A stretch of 64,000 nt of DNA, from the NCBI GenBank assembly GCA_963669405.2, contig CAXXHF010000002.1, positions 2,170,001 to 2,234,000 on the forward strand, written 5' to 3'. This stretch comes from Aureisphaera sp963669405. GTDB taxonomy: Bacteria > Bacteroidota > Bacteroidia > Flavobacteriales > Flavobacteriaceae. Positions 27,470-35,165 of the stretch are shown here, one piece after another. The notes below the pieces were generated by a model, which saw only the letters and a program-made list of their open reading frames with translations, did no database searches and was not told where the DNA came from. How positions within the stretch are numbered: the stretch's first letter is position 1; each line of letters opens with the position of its first letter. Made by a program: the position numbers and the translations under genes.

Positions 27470-28956
27470 GAAAATTGAATTTCTTCCCTGTGAATGAGAT
27501 TGTCTATAATGAACTCCAATTTTTTAGCACATTCTATATAGGCTCGTATCCCTTTTCCATGTGGAATAGGAAGTGTTCCGTCAATATCTAGATGATGTAC
27601 TTTGAGCCCCATTTCTGGAAACTTCTGAAGAATCATGTCCTTATGTTTTTGAGTCATACACCAAACTTTATCAACCTTTTGAAGGTCTATGCGCTCTAGT
27701 CTTCGAGAGTTATGGGGCATCACCTCAATACCTAAGTGTTTCAATGCATGTTGGGCATCTTCCTGTATGGGAGTGCCATCATCGGTATTAATGCCAGCAC
27801 TTAATATGGTAATTTTAGGAGATTTATTCTTTTTAGAATCGGATTCCAAGAAAGAAACCATCCTGTCGATACAAATGGCTTGAGCCATGGGGGATCTTCC
27901 TGTATTTCCAGGACAAACAAACATATAAGTGCGTTGTTGTGTGATTTTTTGACCCCTAATGAATTGAACTAACTTTGGCATGCTTAACGCAAAAATGGCA
28001 AGCATTAAAAAGATAGAACCTATAAGTTGCATGGGGGAATAGAAAGAGGTTTCAAAAACCAAGGTAAGTATCATAGCAGCAACAACTCCTGCCTGTAAGC
28101 TCATGGCTCGGTTTATGGGTATACAGAAAGTATTTTCCCGCTTGTCCAGATAAATACGAGAGCCAAAGATGTAAAGCCCAGCATAAAGCAATCCTATAAT
28201 TAAGGCCACAGGCATTAAACTTGTTGTCATGAAAGAAGTGTATCCATTTCTAATTCCCAACATAAACCCTTCTGTGCCTATAATAGCAAGTAAGGGAGGA
28301 ATTATAAAAATGACCATCATGGCAGAAAGCATTTCTTCAACAAAGAATTTGTAATTGGAATTCTTGTCTTTTGTTTTAGCCGTGTAGGTCATGAATTGCA
28401 ACCGAAAGAAGTAACCGGATAAATAGGCGACAATATTAATTCCAGCAGCTATACTAAGATTGTAAGCGGCTTTTTCAGAAAAAACAATCAATAGCGAAAA
28501 CAAGGTTAATCCAAAGGCCAACCATGAATACCATTGAATTTTTCTTCGGTATACGGTATCAATAAAAGGTGCCATGAGTAAAACGCCACCACGCATTAGC
28601 AAAGCAGCAAATACAATAGATATTCCTGTAAAGCTATAAGCAAGAGTGGTAGTGGCAATAATCACTGCCGTAGCGATACCTGAGAAGAAAGTAAACTTAT
28701 GAGTAACAAAAGGAATTTTTCTTCCTAAAAATTTTACTTTACCAGCATGCTTCCACCAACCTGTAAATAGCAAAATGAGTATAAAACCCAATACCGTTCC
28801 TAAAAGAACTGTAGGAAGTATTTCAGCTCCAGAAATGGAATCTCCCTTTTCAGAAAACATTCCTTTGGATAATAACTTGGTTATACCGCTATACGGTACG
28901 TAAAAGGCAAAATATCCAAATGCCAAATGCCAAATGCTAACATTTTTACTTTTCAT
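27466..28956 (-). CDS. Fusion: DMT-like multi-TM membrane domain and low-molecular-weight protein tyrosine phosphatase domain
   Basis: From the ATG at 28956 (overlapping the upstream stop) the protein has 496 residues. Residues ~5-335 form about ten TM helices with the length and rhythm of drug/metabolite (EamA/DMT) transporters. After a basic linker, residues ~343-496 are a low-molecular-weight phosphatase domain. The CX5R(S/T) loop CPGNTGRS (Cys348, Arg354) is intact, with SAGINTDDGTPIQEDAQHAL behind it; the general-acid loop near the end (DIDGTLPIPHG) keeps an Asp. It may couple export to dephosphorylation, or sense a phosphate group. Alternative starts exist up to 29022. Confidence 0.8.
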   Translation of the reverse strand: MKSKNVSIWHLAFGYFAFYVPYSGITKLLSKGMFSEKGDSISGAEILPTVLLGTVLGFILILLFTGWWKHAGKVKFLGRKIPFVTHKFTFFSGIATAVIIATTTLAYSFTGISIVFAALLMRGGVLLMAPFIDTVYRRKIQWYSWLAFGLTLFSLLIVFSEKAAYNLSIAAGINIVAYLSGYFFRLQFMTYTAKTKDKNSNYKFFVEEMLSAMMVIFIIPPLLAIIGTEGFMLGIRNGYTSFMTTSLMPVALIIGLLYAGLYIFGSRIYLDKRENTFCIPINRAMSLQAGVVAAMILTLVFETSFYSPMQLIGSIFLMLAIFALSMPKLVQFIRGQKITQQRTYMFVCPGNTGRSPMAQAICIDRMVSFLESDSKKNKSPKITILSAGINTDDGTPIQEDAQHALKHLGIEVMPHNSRRLERIDLQKVDKVWCMTQKHKDMILQKFPEMGLKVHHLDIDGTLPIPHGKGIRAYIECAKKLEFIIDNLIHREEIQFS

Positions 28957-30163
28957 GGTTACTTTGTTTTTTATCATTATAAAATGAACGATCATGTGAT
29001 TTTCCAAGAACTGCTTTTCCAATAGTAGCTAGGAGTTGATCGTCGTTGTCATGTCTTGTGTAAAGAGTAAGATCTCTAACAATCCGTTCTAGAGGACTGG
29101 GTTTAATAAGGGCTCGTGCACCACAAACATGAACGGCATGGTCTACGGTCTGTGTAGCCAATTGCTCTATTTGATATCGCACCATATTCCCTACTGATTT
29201 TGCTTCCTCGATAGCTCCTTGATCCCAAAGTTTTGCGACATGGTCCAACCACATTTTTGCTGATTCAATGTTTAAGGTCATTTTAGCAATACGGTGTTGT
29301 ATGTATGGGTCACTCTCTCTTCCTTGCACCTTGATATGTGATAGGGTATAGTTGTAAGCAGCTTCGGCACCACCCAGAAAAGTAGCGGCATATTGTGGAA
29401 CCCAACGGGTTTGCCATTCGTCTAAAAGAAACTGTCCGGGCTTCCCAATCTGATTTTCAAGAGGGATGAAGGTATTGTCAAAATTTACTTTATAGCTTAC
29501 GGATCCCCGCATTCCAATAGGTTTCCACCATGAATCATCAAATGTGATAGATGGATCATCCAACTTACAGGCCAGCATGATTACTGATTCTGGGCTGTCT
29601 TCAGCATGACGAGCACCTCCAGAACCCTCAGTGTTTACTAACAAATTGGCCCAAGTTGCTCCTGGGGCACTGGAACAGAATACTTTAGATCCATTTAATA
29701 TATATCCTCCATCAATTTTTGTAAGAACTGTGCCAATGCTACTTTTTTGTCCAGGAGTACGCAAAAGTGGCTCTCCACTCCACACAGTCCATATATCTCC
29801 GTCGCTTACAACTCCCGAAAACCACATTTCTTTTTGAATATATGAACCCAAGCTATCTAATAACATTAAAGCGTTGTTATGACCTTCCCAACAACGTGCA
29901 AAGGCCATGTCGGCTTTGGCAATTTCAGTGGTCATAGCCCATAATTTACGTATGTTACCATTTAGGTTACTCAATCCTAACCCACCAAATTCTTTAGAAA
30001 CTGTTGGGGCATTAAGTCCAGCCGAGAATAATGATTGAAAGTTCTCTTTGGGGAATGTATAGGTAGCATCGTAATGTGAAGCTCTCTTGGTAAATACTTC
30101 CTTAGCTATTTCGGTAAGAACCGATAGTTCGTTTGTAACAGGGATTTTTATGTCTTGATTCAT
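28946..30163 (-). CDS. Acyl-CoA-dehydrogenase-like flavoprotein (DszC/SfnC-type monooxygenase candidate)
   Basis: The 405-residue protein has the three-part acyl-CoA dehydrogenase fold. The N-terminal helical domain carries LNAPTVSKEFGGLGLSN, the middle beta domain KVFCSSAPGATWANL, and the C-terminal helical domain HIKVQGRESDPYIQHRIAKM and VHVCGARALIKPSPLERI. In this subgroup the fold is often used by FMNH2/O2-dependent monooxygenases such as DszC and SfnC or by N-hydroxylases. Two LLM monooxygenases and an FMN reductase in the same operon favour that reading over fatty-acid oxidation. It lies 2 nt behind the small protein gene. Confidence 0.8.
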   Translation of the reverse strand: MNQDIKIPVTNELSVLTEIAKEVFTKRASHYDATYTFPKENFQSLFSAGLNAPTVSKEFGGLGLSNLNGNIRKLWAMTTEIAKADMAFARCWEGHNNALMLLDSLGSYIQKEMWFSGVVSDGDIWTVWSGEPLLRTPGQKSSIGTVLTKIDGGYILNGSKVFCSSAPGATWANLLVNTEGSGGARHAEDSPESVIMLACKLDDPSITFDDSWWKPIGMRGSVSYKVNFDNTFIPLENQIGKPGQFLLDEWQTRWVPQYAATFLGGAEAAYNYTLSHIKVQGRESDPYIQHRIAKMTLNIESAKMWLDHVAKLWDQGAIEEAKSVGNMVRYQIEQLATQTVDHAVHVCGARALIKPSPLERIVRDLTLYTRHDNDDQLLATIGKAVLGKSHDRSFYNDKKQSNHEK

Positions 30164-30165
30164 AA

Positions 30166-30546
30166 TTATGATACTTTATAAAAGAATTCACGAACGAAAC
30201 AGTCTGATCTAGGATCGTTGTCTTTAAAACATAGGTAGCTGGCTATAATAAGTAAGCCTTTGTTTTCATTAATGGCCAAAAAAGCCTCCATATCGTCCAT
30301 TTTTACATGACCTCTAAATGCAACAATGTCATTACTGTCAGGGGTATATCCATGAGGAGTTATTGAACCTACGTTCCAAGGATTTTGATAAAAACTTTCT
30401 GCAGAATTCTTTATGGATATTTTCATGGCATCTTCTTCTTCAAAGAAGGTAAATTCTTCAATGAGACGCGATTTTTTATAGGAACTACGCCAAATTCCCA
30501 TATATTGAGAGAGTTTATTTCTATAAGTGCTTTCAGTTGTTTTCAT
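30166..30546 (-). CDS. Small protein of unknown function, paralogue B of a tandem pair
   Basis: The 126-residue soluble protein, without signal peptide, ends in RSDCFVREFFYKVS. The upstream neighbour ends in RNNYFCREFFCKTN, and both have an early GxW strand (MGIWRSSYKK here, LGTWNNVNPK there), a TS/SN-rich middle and a late AS/QSY strand. I infer a diverged tandem duplication with a small beta-barrel (lipocalin/calycin-like) fold. Function unknown; it is probably a binding or accessory protein of the oxidative enzymes beside it. Confidence 0.65.
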   Translation of the reverse strand: MKTTESTYRNKLSQYMGIWRSSYKKSRLIEEFTFFEEEDAMKISIKNSAESFYQNPWNVGSITPHGYTPDSNDIVAFRGHVKMDDMEAFLAINENKGLLIIASYLCFKDNDPRSDCFVREFFYKVS

Positions 30547-30554
30547 GATTGTTT

Positions 30555-30977
30555 TCAGGAGTTTGTTTTACAAAAGAATTCACGGCAGAAGTAATTGTTT
30601 CTATGGCTTCCGTCTTGGAAAGTATTGTAAGATTGAATCACCATTACACCATATTTCATGTTACCAGCAATTTCAACACGCATGAAATCGAAATTAAAAT
30701 GGCATATAAAACCTTCTATTTCAGTAGAAGTTACATTAGAGCTAAAAAGCTCACAAGTAGTAGTTCCCCAATCCTTTGTTCCATCTTCCAATTTACCAAA
30801 GGCATGCAATAGCAAGGTGTCATCTTGAGAACTCATAATGATATGAGAAATCTGTCCGGTTTTAGGGTTTACGTTGTTCCAAGTTCCTAATAGTTGCTCT
30901 ATTTCTGATCCCCATCCATGATAGAATTCGGAAACTAGATCATCCATTTTGGTATGTGCTAAGTTGTTTGTTTGCAT
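30555..30977 (-). CDS. Small protein of unknown function, paralogue A of a tandem pair
   Basis: The 140-residue soluble protein has an N-terminal amphipathic helix (MDDLVSEFYHGWGSEIEQLL), the strand LGTWNNVNPKTGQISHIIMS, then VEIAGNMKYGVMVIQSYNTF and the shared end YFCREFFCK. It directly abuts the dehydroquinase/shikimate-dehydrogenase-like gene with no gap and lies 8 nt before paralogue B. A calycin-like ligand-binding fold is a guess from strand pattern; no catalytic motif is visible. Confidence 0.65.
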   Translation of the reverse strand: MQTNNLAHTKMDDLVSEFYHGWGSEIEQLLGTWNNVNPKTGQISHIIMSSQDDTLLLHAFGKLEDGTKDWGTTTCELFSSNVTSTEIEGFICHFNFDFMRVEIAGNMKYGVMVIQSYNTFQDGSHRNNYFCREFFCKTNS

Positions 30978-32441
30978 TTAATTTATTTTTACGTTTCGCA
31001 CTTTATTTTCATGAACTGGCATGTCCAATCCAGTCATGTGTTTAAATTGTTGCCCAATTTGTAATCGTGCAATTTCCTTCCCATCCATGGATTTAATGTT
31101 ATGAGAAATACAATATTGGATAAGCTCAGTGTCGCGGTCCAGTACATAAACATGATCTATTACGGTAGCTTGACGGTTGAGGTTGATGATGTTGAAGGGG
31201 GTTTCACCTTTTTGCTTGCCTAATGGAGTGACATGTATAATAATATCAAATTGGCTAGGGTCGAATTCATAAAAAGATAAAAAAGGAAGTTCCAAAGCAG
31301 TGGCAATATCCAATCCTGTGGCCTCAGTCCTGTTTACCATGGTGATATTAGGATTCTTTCTTTTTAATGAAACCGCAATGCTTCGTCCTGCTCCTCCACA
31401 TCCTATAATAGCAATTTGTTTATGAGGCCAATGTGGCGAAAGTTGTTCGAGTGCTTGTATAGCTCCATACGCATCGGTGCTGAATCCTCGCCAATAATTA
31501 CCACTGCGTACGACCCCATTACAAGCCATGGCATATTTGTTATGGGTAATTTCTTTGTACTTTGAATAGTTATAAGCAGCTTGTTTAAATGGAGCCACGA
31601 CAGTTAATCCATTAATTGGAATAGGAAACTTATTGGGATTGTCCATAATCTCTTTTTTGAAGGATAAGAAGTCTTGAACTTCAAAAGGCAGGTATAAATA
31701 TGAAAGTTGTAATGATCTATAAGACGCATTATGTAGTTTGGGGGAAATCGATTCCAATACTGGGTTTCCAACGATTCCAAAAAGCTGGGTTATATCATAT
31801 GTTTGTGGGAGTCCATAGTCATCTACCAATCGTTTTGGTGTAAAATAAGGAGCTAATTTCTCTGTAGAGTCAAGCGATGCGTGTACTTCTGGAGCACCAA
31901 GAAAAGGAGATAGTATTTGGGTCCAAACATTAGAAGCACCAACACCATAAGCTACTAAGTCATTGCTTTTATAGTTGTTTAATAATCGTATTAACGGAAG
32001 AACTCCTTGGATGCTATCATCATGTATTACAAACTTATATGTCTGTGCGGGTGTTTGTACTACTTTTTCAAATTTGGCAAACAACATTTCATAATGAAGA
32101 GGGCCCCCATACCATGCAATTCTTCTTTTTCTTTTGGGAATATGTCTTAAAAGCTCCCGATTCAGGTCATGCTCGGCTTCAAGCTCGACAAAATCGAAAG
32201 ATTTTGAAGCTTCTATTAAGAGCTTATGGCGTTCTTTTAAGGTGCCGTTAAAACACCCTCCATACTTTTTGCTACGTATTACATAAGCTAAGGGTAGCCG
32301 GGTTTTTTCCTTAATCGATTTTAGGTCCTTTATGAGATCTGCCCTAGCCTCAATAAGATCAATATAAGCGACATGCTTTTGCAATTCATCCAGTTGTGCT
32401 AGGTGGGTAAGAGCAACTACTATATTAACGTTAGTATTCAT
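30978..32441 (-). CDS. Dehydroquinate dehydratase I / shikimate dehydrogenase fusion with eroded active sites
   Basis: The 487-residue protein is a fusion of the type seen in plants and Chlamydiae. Residues 1-215 resemble type I dehydroquinate dehydratase: the Schiff-base Lys is kept (K136 in TYKFVIHDD), but the usual EGG Glu is Tyr60, the SYH His region reads AWYGG, and the SRLLSP Arg is Gln175. Residues 220-487 resemble AroE: SISP (S231, S233), K286, D323, the NADP loop GCGGAGRS and Q461 remain, but the NVTxP motif reads TVVAP and NTD reads STD. It likely acts on an altered substrate and is not the housekeeping shikimate enzyme. It sits 1 nt behind the cytochrome fusion gene. Confidence 0.75.
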   Translation of the reverse strand: MNTNVNIVVALTHLAQLDELQKHVAYIDLIEARADLIKDLKSIKEKTRLPLAYVIRSKKYGGCFNGTLKERHKLLIEASKSFDFVELEAEHDLNRELLRHIPKRKRRIAWYGGPLHYEMLFAKFEKVVQTPAQTYKFVIHDDSIQGVLPLIRLLNNYKSNDLVAYGVGASNVWTQILSPFLGAPEVHASLDSTEKLAPYFTPKRLVDDYGLPQTYDITQLFGIVGNPVLESISPKLHNASYRSLQLSYLYLPFEVQDFLSFKKEIMDNPNKFPIPINGLTVVAPFKQAAYNYSKYKEITHNKYAMACNGVVRSGNYWRGFSTDAYGAIQALEQLSPHWPHKQIAIIGCGGAGRSIAVSLKRKNPNITMVNRTEATGLDIATALELPFLSFYEFDPSQFDIIIHVTPLGKQKGETPFNIINLNRQATVIDHVYVLDRDTELIQYCISHNIKSMDGKEIARLQIGQQFKHMTGLDMPVHENKVRNVKIN

Positions 32442-32442
32442 G

Positions 32443-33981
32443 TTATTTTTCAGTGGTATTTATAGTGGTTACCAGTTTTAATTTGCGTTGTTTACTATCT
32501 AAACCGACGATATAAACCAAAGAGCTTCCTACTCTTTTGTTGCGATTATAGCTAAGGGAAGGAGTAAAACCATTGGAATACTCAAACATCCCTTCGAAAC
32601 TTTCTTTTATTTGATCTTGGTAGAGGTTTTTTCCGGCGCGCTTTAAGATTTCCTCGGCAATTATTAGTTGGGAAAGTATTTCCCATTGATTTCGCTTCCA
32701 AGCTTTGGGTAATGTGTATTTGGCATTTATTTTTTGATATTGTTCTTTCCCTTCCCTTGTTCTTGCCGAAAGCCATGTAGGGTATCCCATATATATTTTA
32801 TCTTCAAAATCTTTGGGGACATGAAATAGATTTATAGCCGAAATATTCCCCGGCACAAGGATATAAGGGGTTTTACCGGAAAGGCTAAATAGCTTTAAAA
32901 GTTCGTTGCCAAATTGTGGGGATCCTATATAAAACACAAGGTCCTTGGATGAGATTTTAGGATTTTTGGAGATCTTGGTTTTGTTGGTTTGATCTAATGG
33001 TAGTAATTGAGGACGTTTCCCAAAATTTTCTTCAACATTGTCAGCGATATTTTGAATGAGCATTTTGTGCTGATCGGTTTCTTCATAAACGATTGAAACG
33101 GTTGAATTTTCTGATAGTATTCCTTTTTCCTGAGAGAATTGAAATAAAGCCGAATTCTGAGAAGCAAGACTGGGATATAGATAAAAGGCATACGGATTAT
33201 TAAGACCTTTCTCGGTCTCATTCTTTGTATGGGATAACAAAGAAGGAATGTGAGCTTGATTTACTTTTTCTTGCACAAATAGACTTCCCTGTCCTAGAAC
33301 CATGAAGTAGTCATTTTCATCGAATTCAGAAGAATTCTTAAAAAAATAGGGTTGAATACTTCTATTATAAATTCCTCCTTTTTCATTGAGCTCATTACAA
33401 TAAGCATATACCATTTGCTGTATTGCCTCATTTTTGCCATTTGGATGGGTAGTAGGATTGGGAAGGGAAATTCCAATACGAATTGCTTGGTCGGTGATCC
33501 CTTTCTCATTCAGATTTCCGAGTACTTTTAGATAATCAATAAGATTATCCATATCCTCTCTACTCATGGTATAACGAGGCATTGCACTATGTAACTCATT
33601 ACCGCCTGAATCAATGCCGAGACTAATAGCATTTCTTAGGGTACGTTCGTTATAAGCAGGTCTCTTCCTCTGATCTTGTCGTTTTCCGCCGTAGCTTTTG
33701 GTAAGTTCTGTCCAAGTAATATTTGAAGGCGTAATACCTCCTTCTGGATTTCCAGTTCCTTCGGCATTATGGCAATTTATGCAAGCCATTACGGTTGCTG
33801 GAACCGAAACGCCGGACATATTGGCCGTAATTTTTATGTCGGTTACCCCAGAACCTTCGGTATATATGTCCTTACCTGCTTGTTGTTTTTTTGTGAGTTG
33901 AGGGTAGATAATAGGCCCAGATGCACCCACTAAAACAAAAAGCAGAAATACCCATAGTATTATGCTTTGTTTGTATTTCAT
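32443..33981 (-). CDS. Fusion: class I cytochrome c and periplasmic-binding (branched-chain amino acid type) domain
   Basis: The 512-residue exported protein has an N-terminal TM/signal anchor (residues 8-23). A class I cytochrome c domain follows (heme motif CINCH, 67-71, with an axial Met candidate in AMPRYTM, 134-139). From about residue 155 comes a Peripla_BP_6-like domain (IRIGISLPNPTTHPNGKNEA, then MVLGQGSLFVQEKV and DKIYMGYPTWLSARTREG). The fold would bind a small ligand while the heme passes electrons. No permease genes are nearby, so it is not an ordinary ABC uptake component. Position next to the SCO and multicopper oxidase genes suggests a redox partner with ligand sensing. Confidence 0.8.
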   Translation of the reverse strand: MKYKQSIILWVFLLFVLVGASGPIIYPQLTKKQQAGKDIYTEGSGVTDIKITANMSGVSVPATVMACINCHNAEGTGNPEGGITPSNITWTELTKSYGGKRQDQRKRPAYNERTLRNAISLGIDSGGNELHSAMPRYTMSREDMDNLIDYLKVLGNLNEKGITDQAIRIGISLPNPTTHPNGKNEAIQQMVYAYCNELNEKGGIYNRSIQPYFFKNSSEFDENDYFMVLGQGSLFVQEKVNQAHIPSLLSHTKNETEKGLNNPYAFYLYPSLASQNSALFQFSQEKGILSENSTVSIVYEETDQHKMLIQNIADNVEENFGKRPQLLPLDQTNKTKISKNPKISSKDLVFYIGSPQFGNELLKLFSLSGKTPYILVPGNISAINLFHVPKDFEDKIYMGYPTWLSARTREGKEQYQKINAKYTLPKAWKRNQWEILSQLIIAEEILKRAGKNLYQDQIKESFEGMFEYSNGFTPSLSYNRNKRVGSSLVYIVGLDSKQRKLKLVTTINTTEK

Positions 33982-33992
33982 CAGAGAGGCCT

Positions 33993-35138
33993 TTATTCTA
34001 CAGAATCGGCTATAACACTATCAACTTGGGCAATGATATCTTCTACAGCCGCCAGTCCATTTACCTTTTTCCAAAGTTTGGTTTTTACATTACCTACCAA
34101 GAAAATAGAATCATGACCTTCCCGATTGGTCACTTTTTTTCCTAATTTCTGAAGGGCAAATTCTATGTTCTCTTTTTCACCGGTCATAAAATACCAACCT
34201 TTTTGGGCATGATATGATTTTGCATAGGCTTCAAGAGCTTCTTGTTGGTCGGTTTCATAATCTACTGTAAGGGAAATTATATGAACTTGTTCCCCTAATC
34301 TATCGCCTAAATGTTCCTGGATTTTCTCAAGTGTAGAACTCATTAATGGACATACGCCAGTACACTCGGTAAAGAAGGGATTTATGATTACTACTTTATC
34401 CTTCATTAAATCAGCATACAAACGCATGGTTTCACCGTGCTGATTCATTAATTCCACATTGGTAAAATAGTTTTCATCAGGATTGGAAACAGCTCCAGTA
34501 CGAGTATCCTTTTCTGAGGGAGTATCGAAAAAACCATTTAGGGTCTTTGCAAGATCATTGGGATCTGCCAAACCATTAGTTCGTATCCAGTTTCCTTCGC
34601 CTTCCTTTCCTAAAAGAACAATTGGTGCGTGTTCCTCTTTTAAAGCGGTATACACTTCCATTTTTTTAAGTAGGGTATTGATATCATTCTTTTCCCCAGT
34701 TAATAATGTCCAATGATCACCAGCTTCAAATTTTTCACTCCAAGCTAGCAATCGCTCAGGAGTATCTGTTAGAGGGTCAATACTTATAGTAAGCATAGCC
34801 AATTCAGAACTTTCTACACGATCCTTCATTAATTCCTTAAGATGAACAAAATTGGCCCCCATAGGTGGGCAGATAGTCTTGCAGCTAGTAAAGATGAAAT
34901 TAAGAGCAACTACTTTCCCTTTAATGAGGTCATAAAATTGCACCTCATCTCCATATTGATTAAGTAATGTAACATTGGGGATGTCTTTCATATTCCCAAG
35001 TGAAAAGTGATTTTTTTCGGTTGCTGCAGTATCTTTTGGAGCACAGCAAGAACCTCCTTTGTGTTCAGCTTTCTGTGCAATAACAGTTAAGGGGATCAGT
35101 AACAAGAATGCAATTATAGTGAGTTGAATTTTTTTCAT
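33993..35138 (-). CDS. Tandem SCO1/SenC-domain copper chaperone
   Basis: The 381-residue protein starts with a signal peptide (to VIAQ, residue ~22). Two thioredoxin-fold SCO domains follow, each with CxxxC and a later His: domain 1 has SCKTICPPM and EEHAPIVLLG, domain 2 has ECTGVCPLM and EGHDSIFLVG. All copper ligands are therefore kept in both copies. SCO proteins deliver copper to CuA sites or other copper enzymes. The adjacent giant multicopper oxidase makes it the likely client. A Cys-rich segment, KGGSCCAPKD, precedes domain 1. Confidence 0.9.
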   Translation of the reverse strand: MKKIQLTIIAFLLLIPLTVIAQKAEHKGGSCCAPKDTAATEKNHFSLGNMKDIPNVTLLNQYGDEVQFYDLIKGKVVALNFIFTSCKTICPPMGANFVHLKELMKDRVESSELAMLTISIDPLTDTPERLLAWSEKFEAGDHWTLLTGEKNDINTLLKKMEVYTALKEEHAPIVLLGKEGEGNWIRTNGLADPNDLAKTLNGFFDTPSEKDTRTGAVSNPDENYFTNVELMNQHGETMRLYADLMKDKVVIINPFFTECTGVCPLMSSTLEKIQEHLGDRLGEQVHIISLTVDYETDQQEALEAYAKSYHAQKGWYFMTGEKENIEFALQKLGKKVTNREGHDSIFLVGNVKTKLWKKVNGLAAVEDIIAQVDSVIADSVE

Positions 35139-35165
35139 GACAATGGGTTTTGGTTAGCTTATTCT

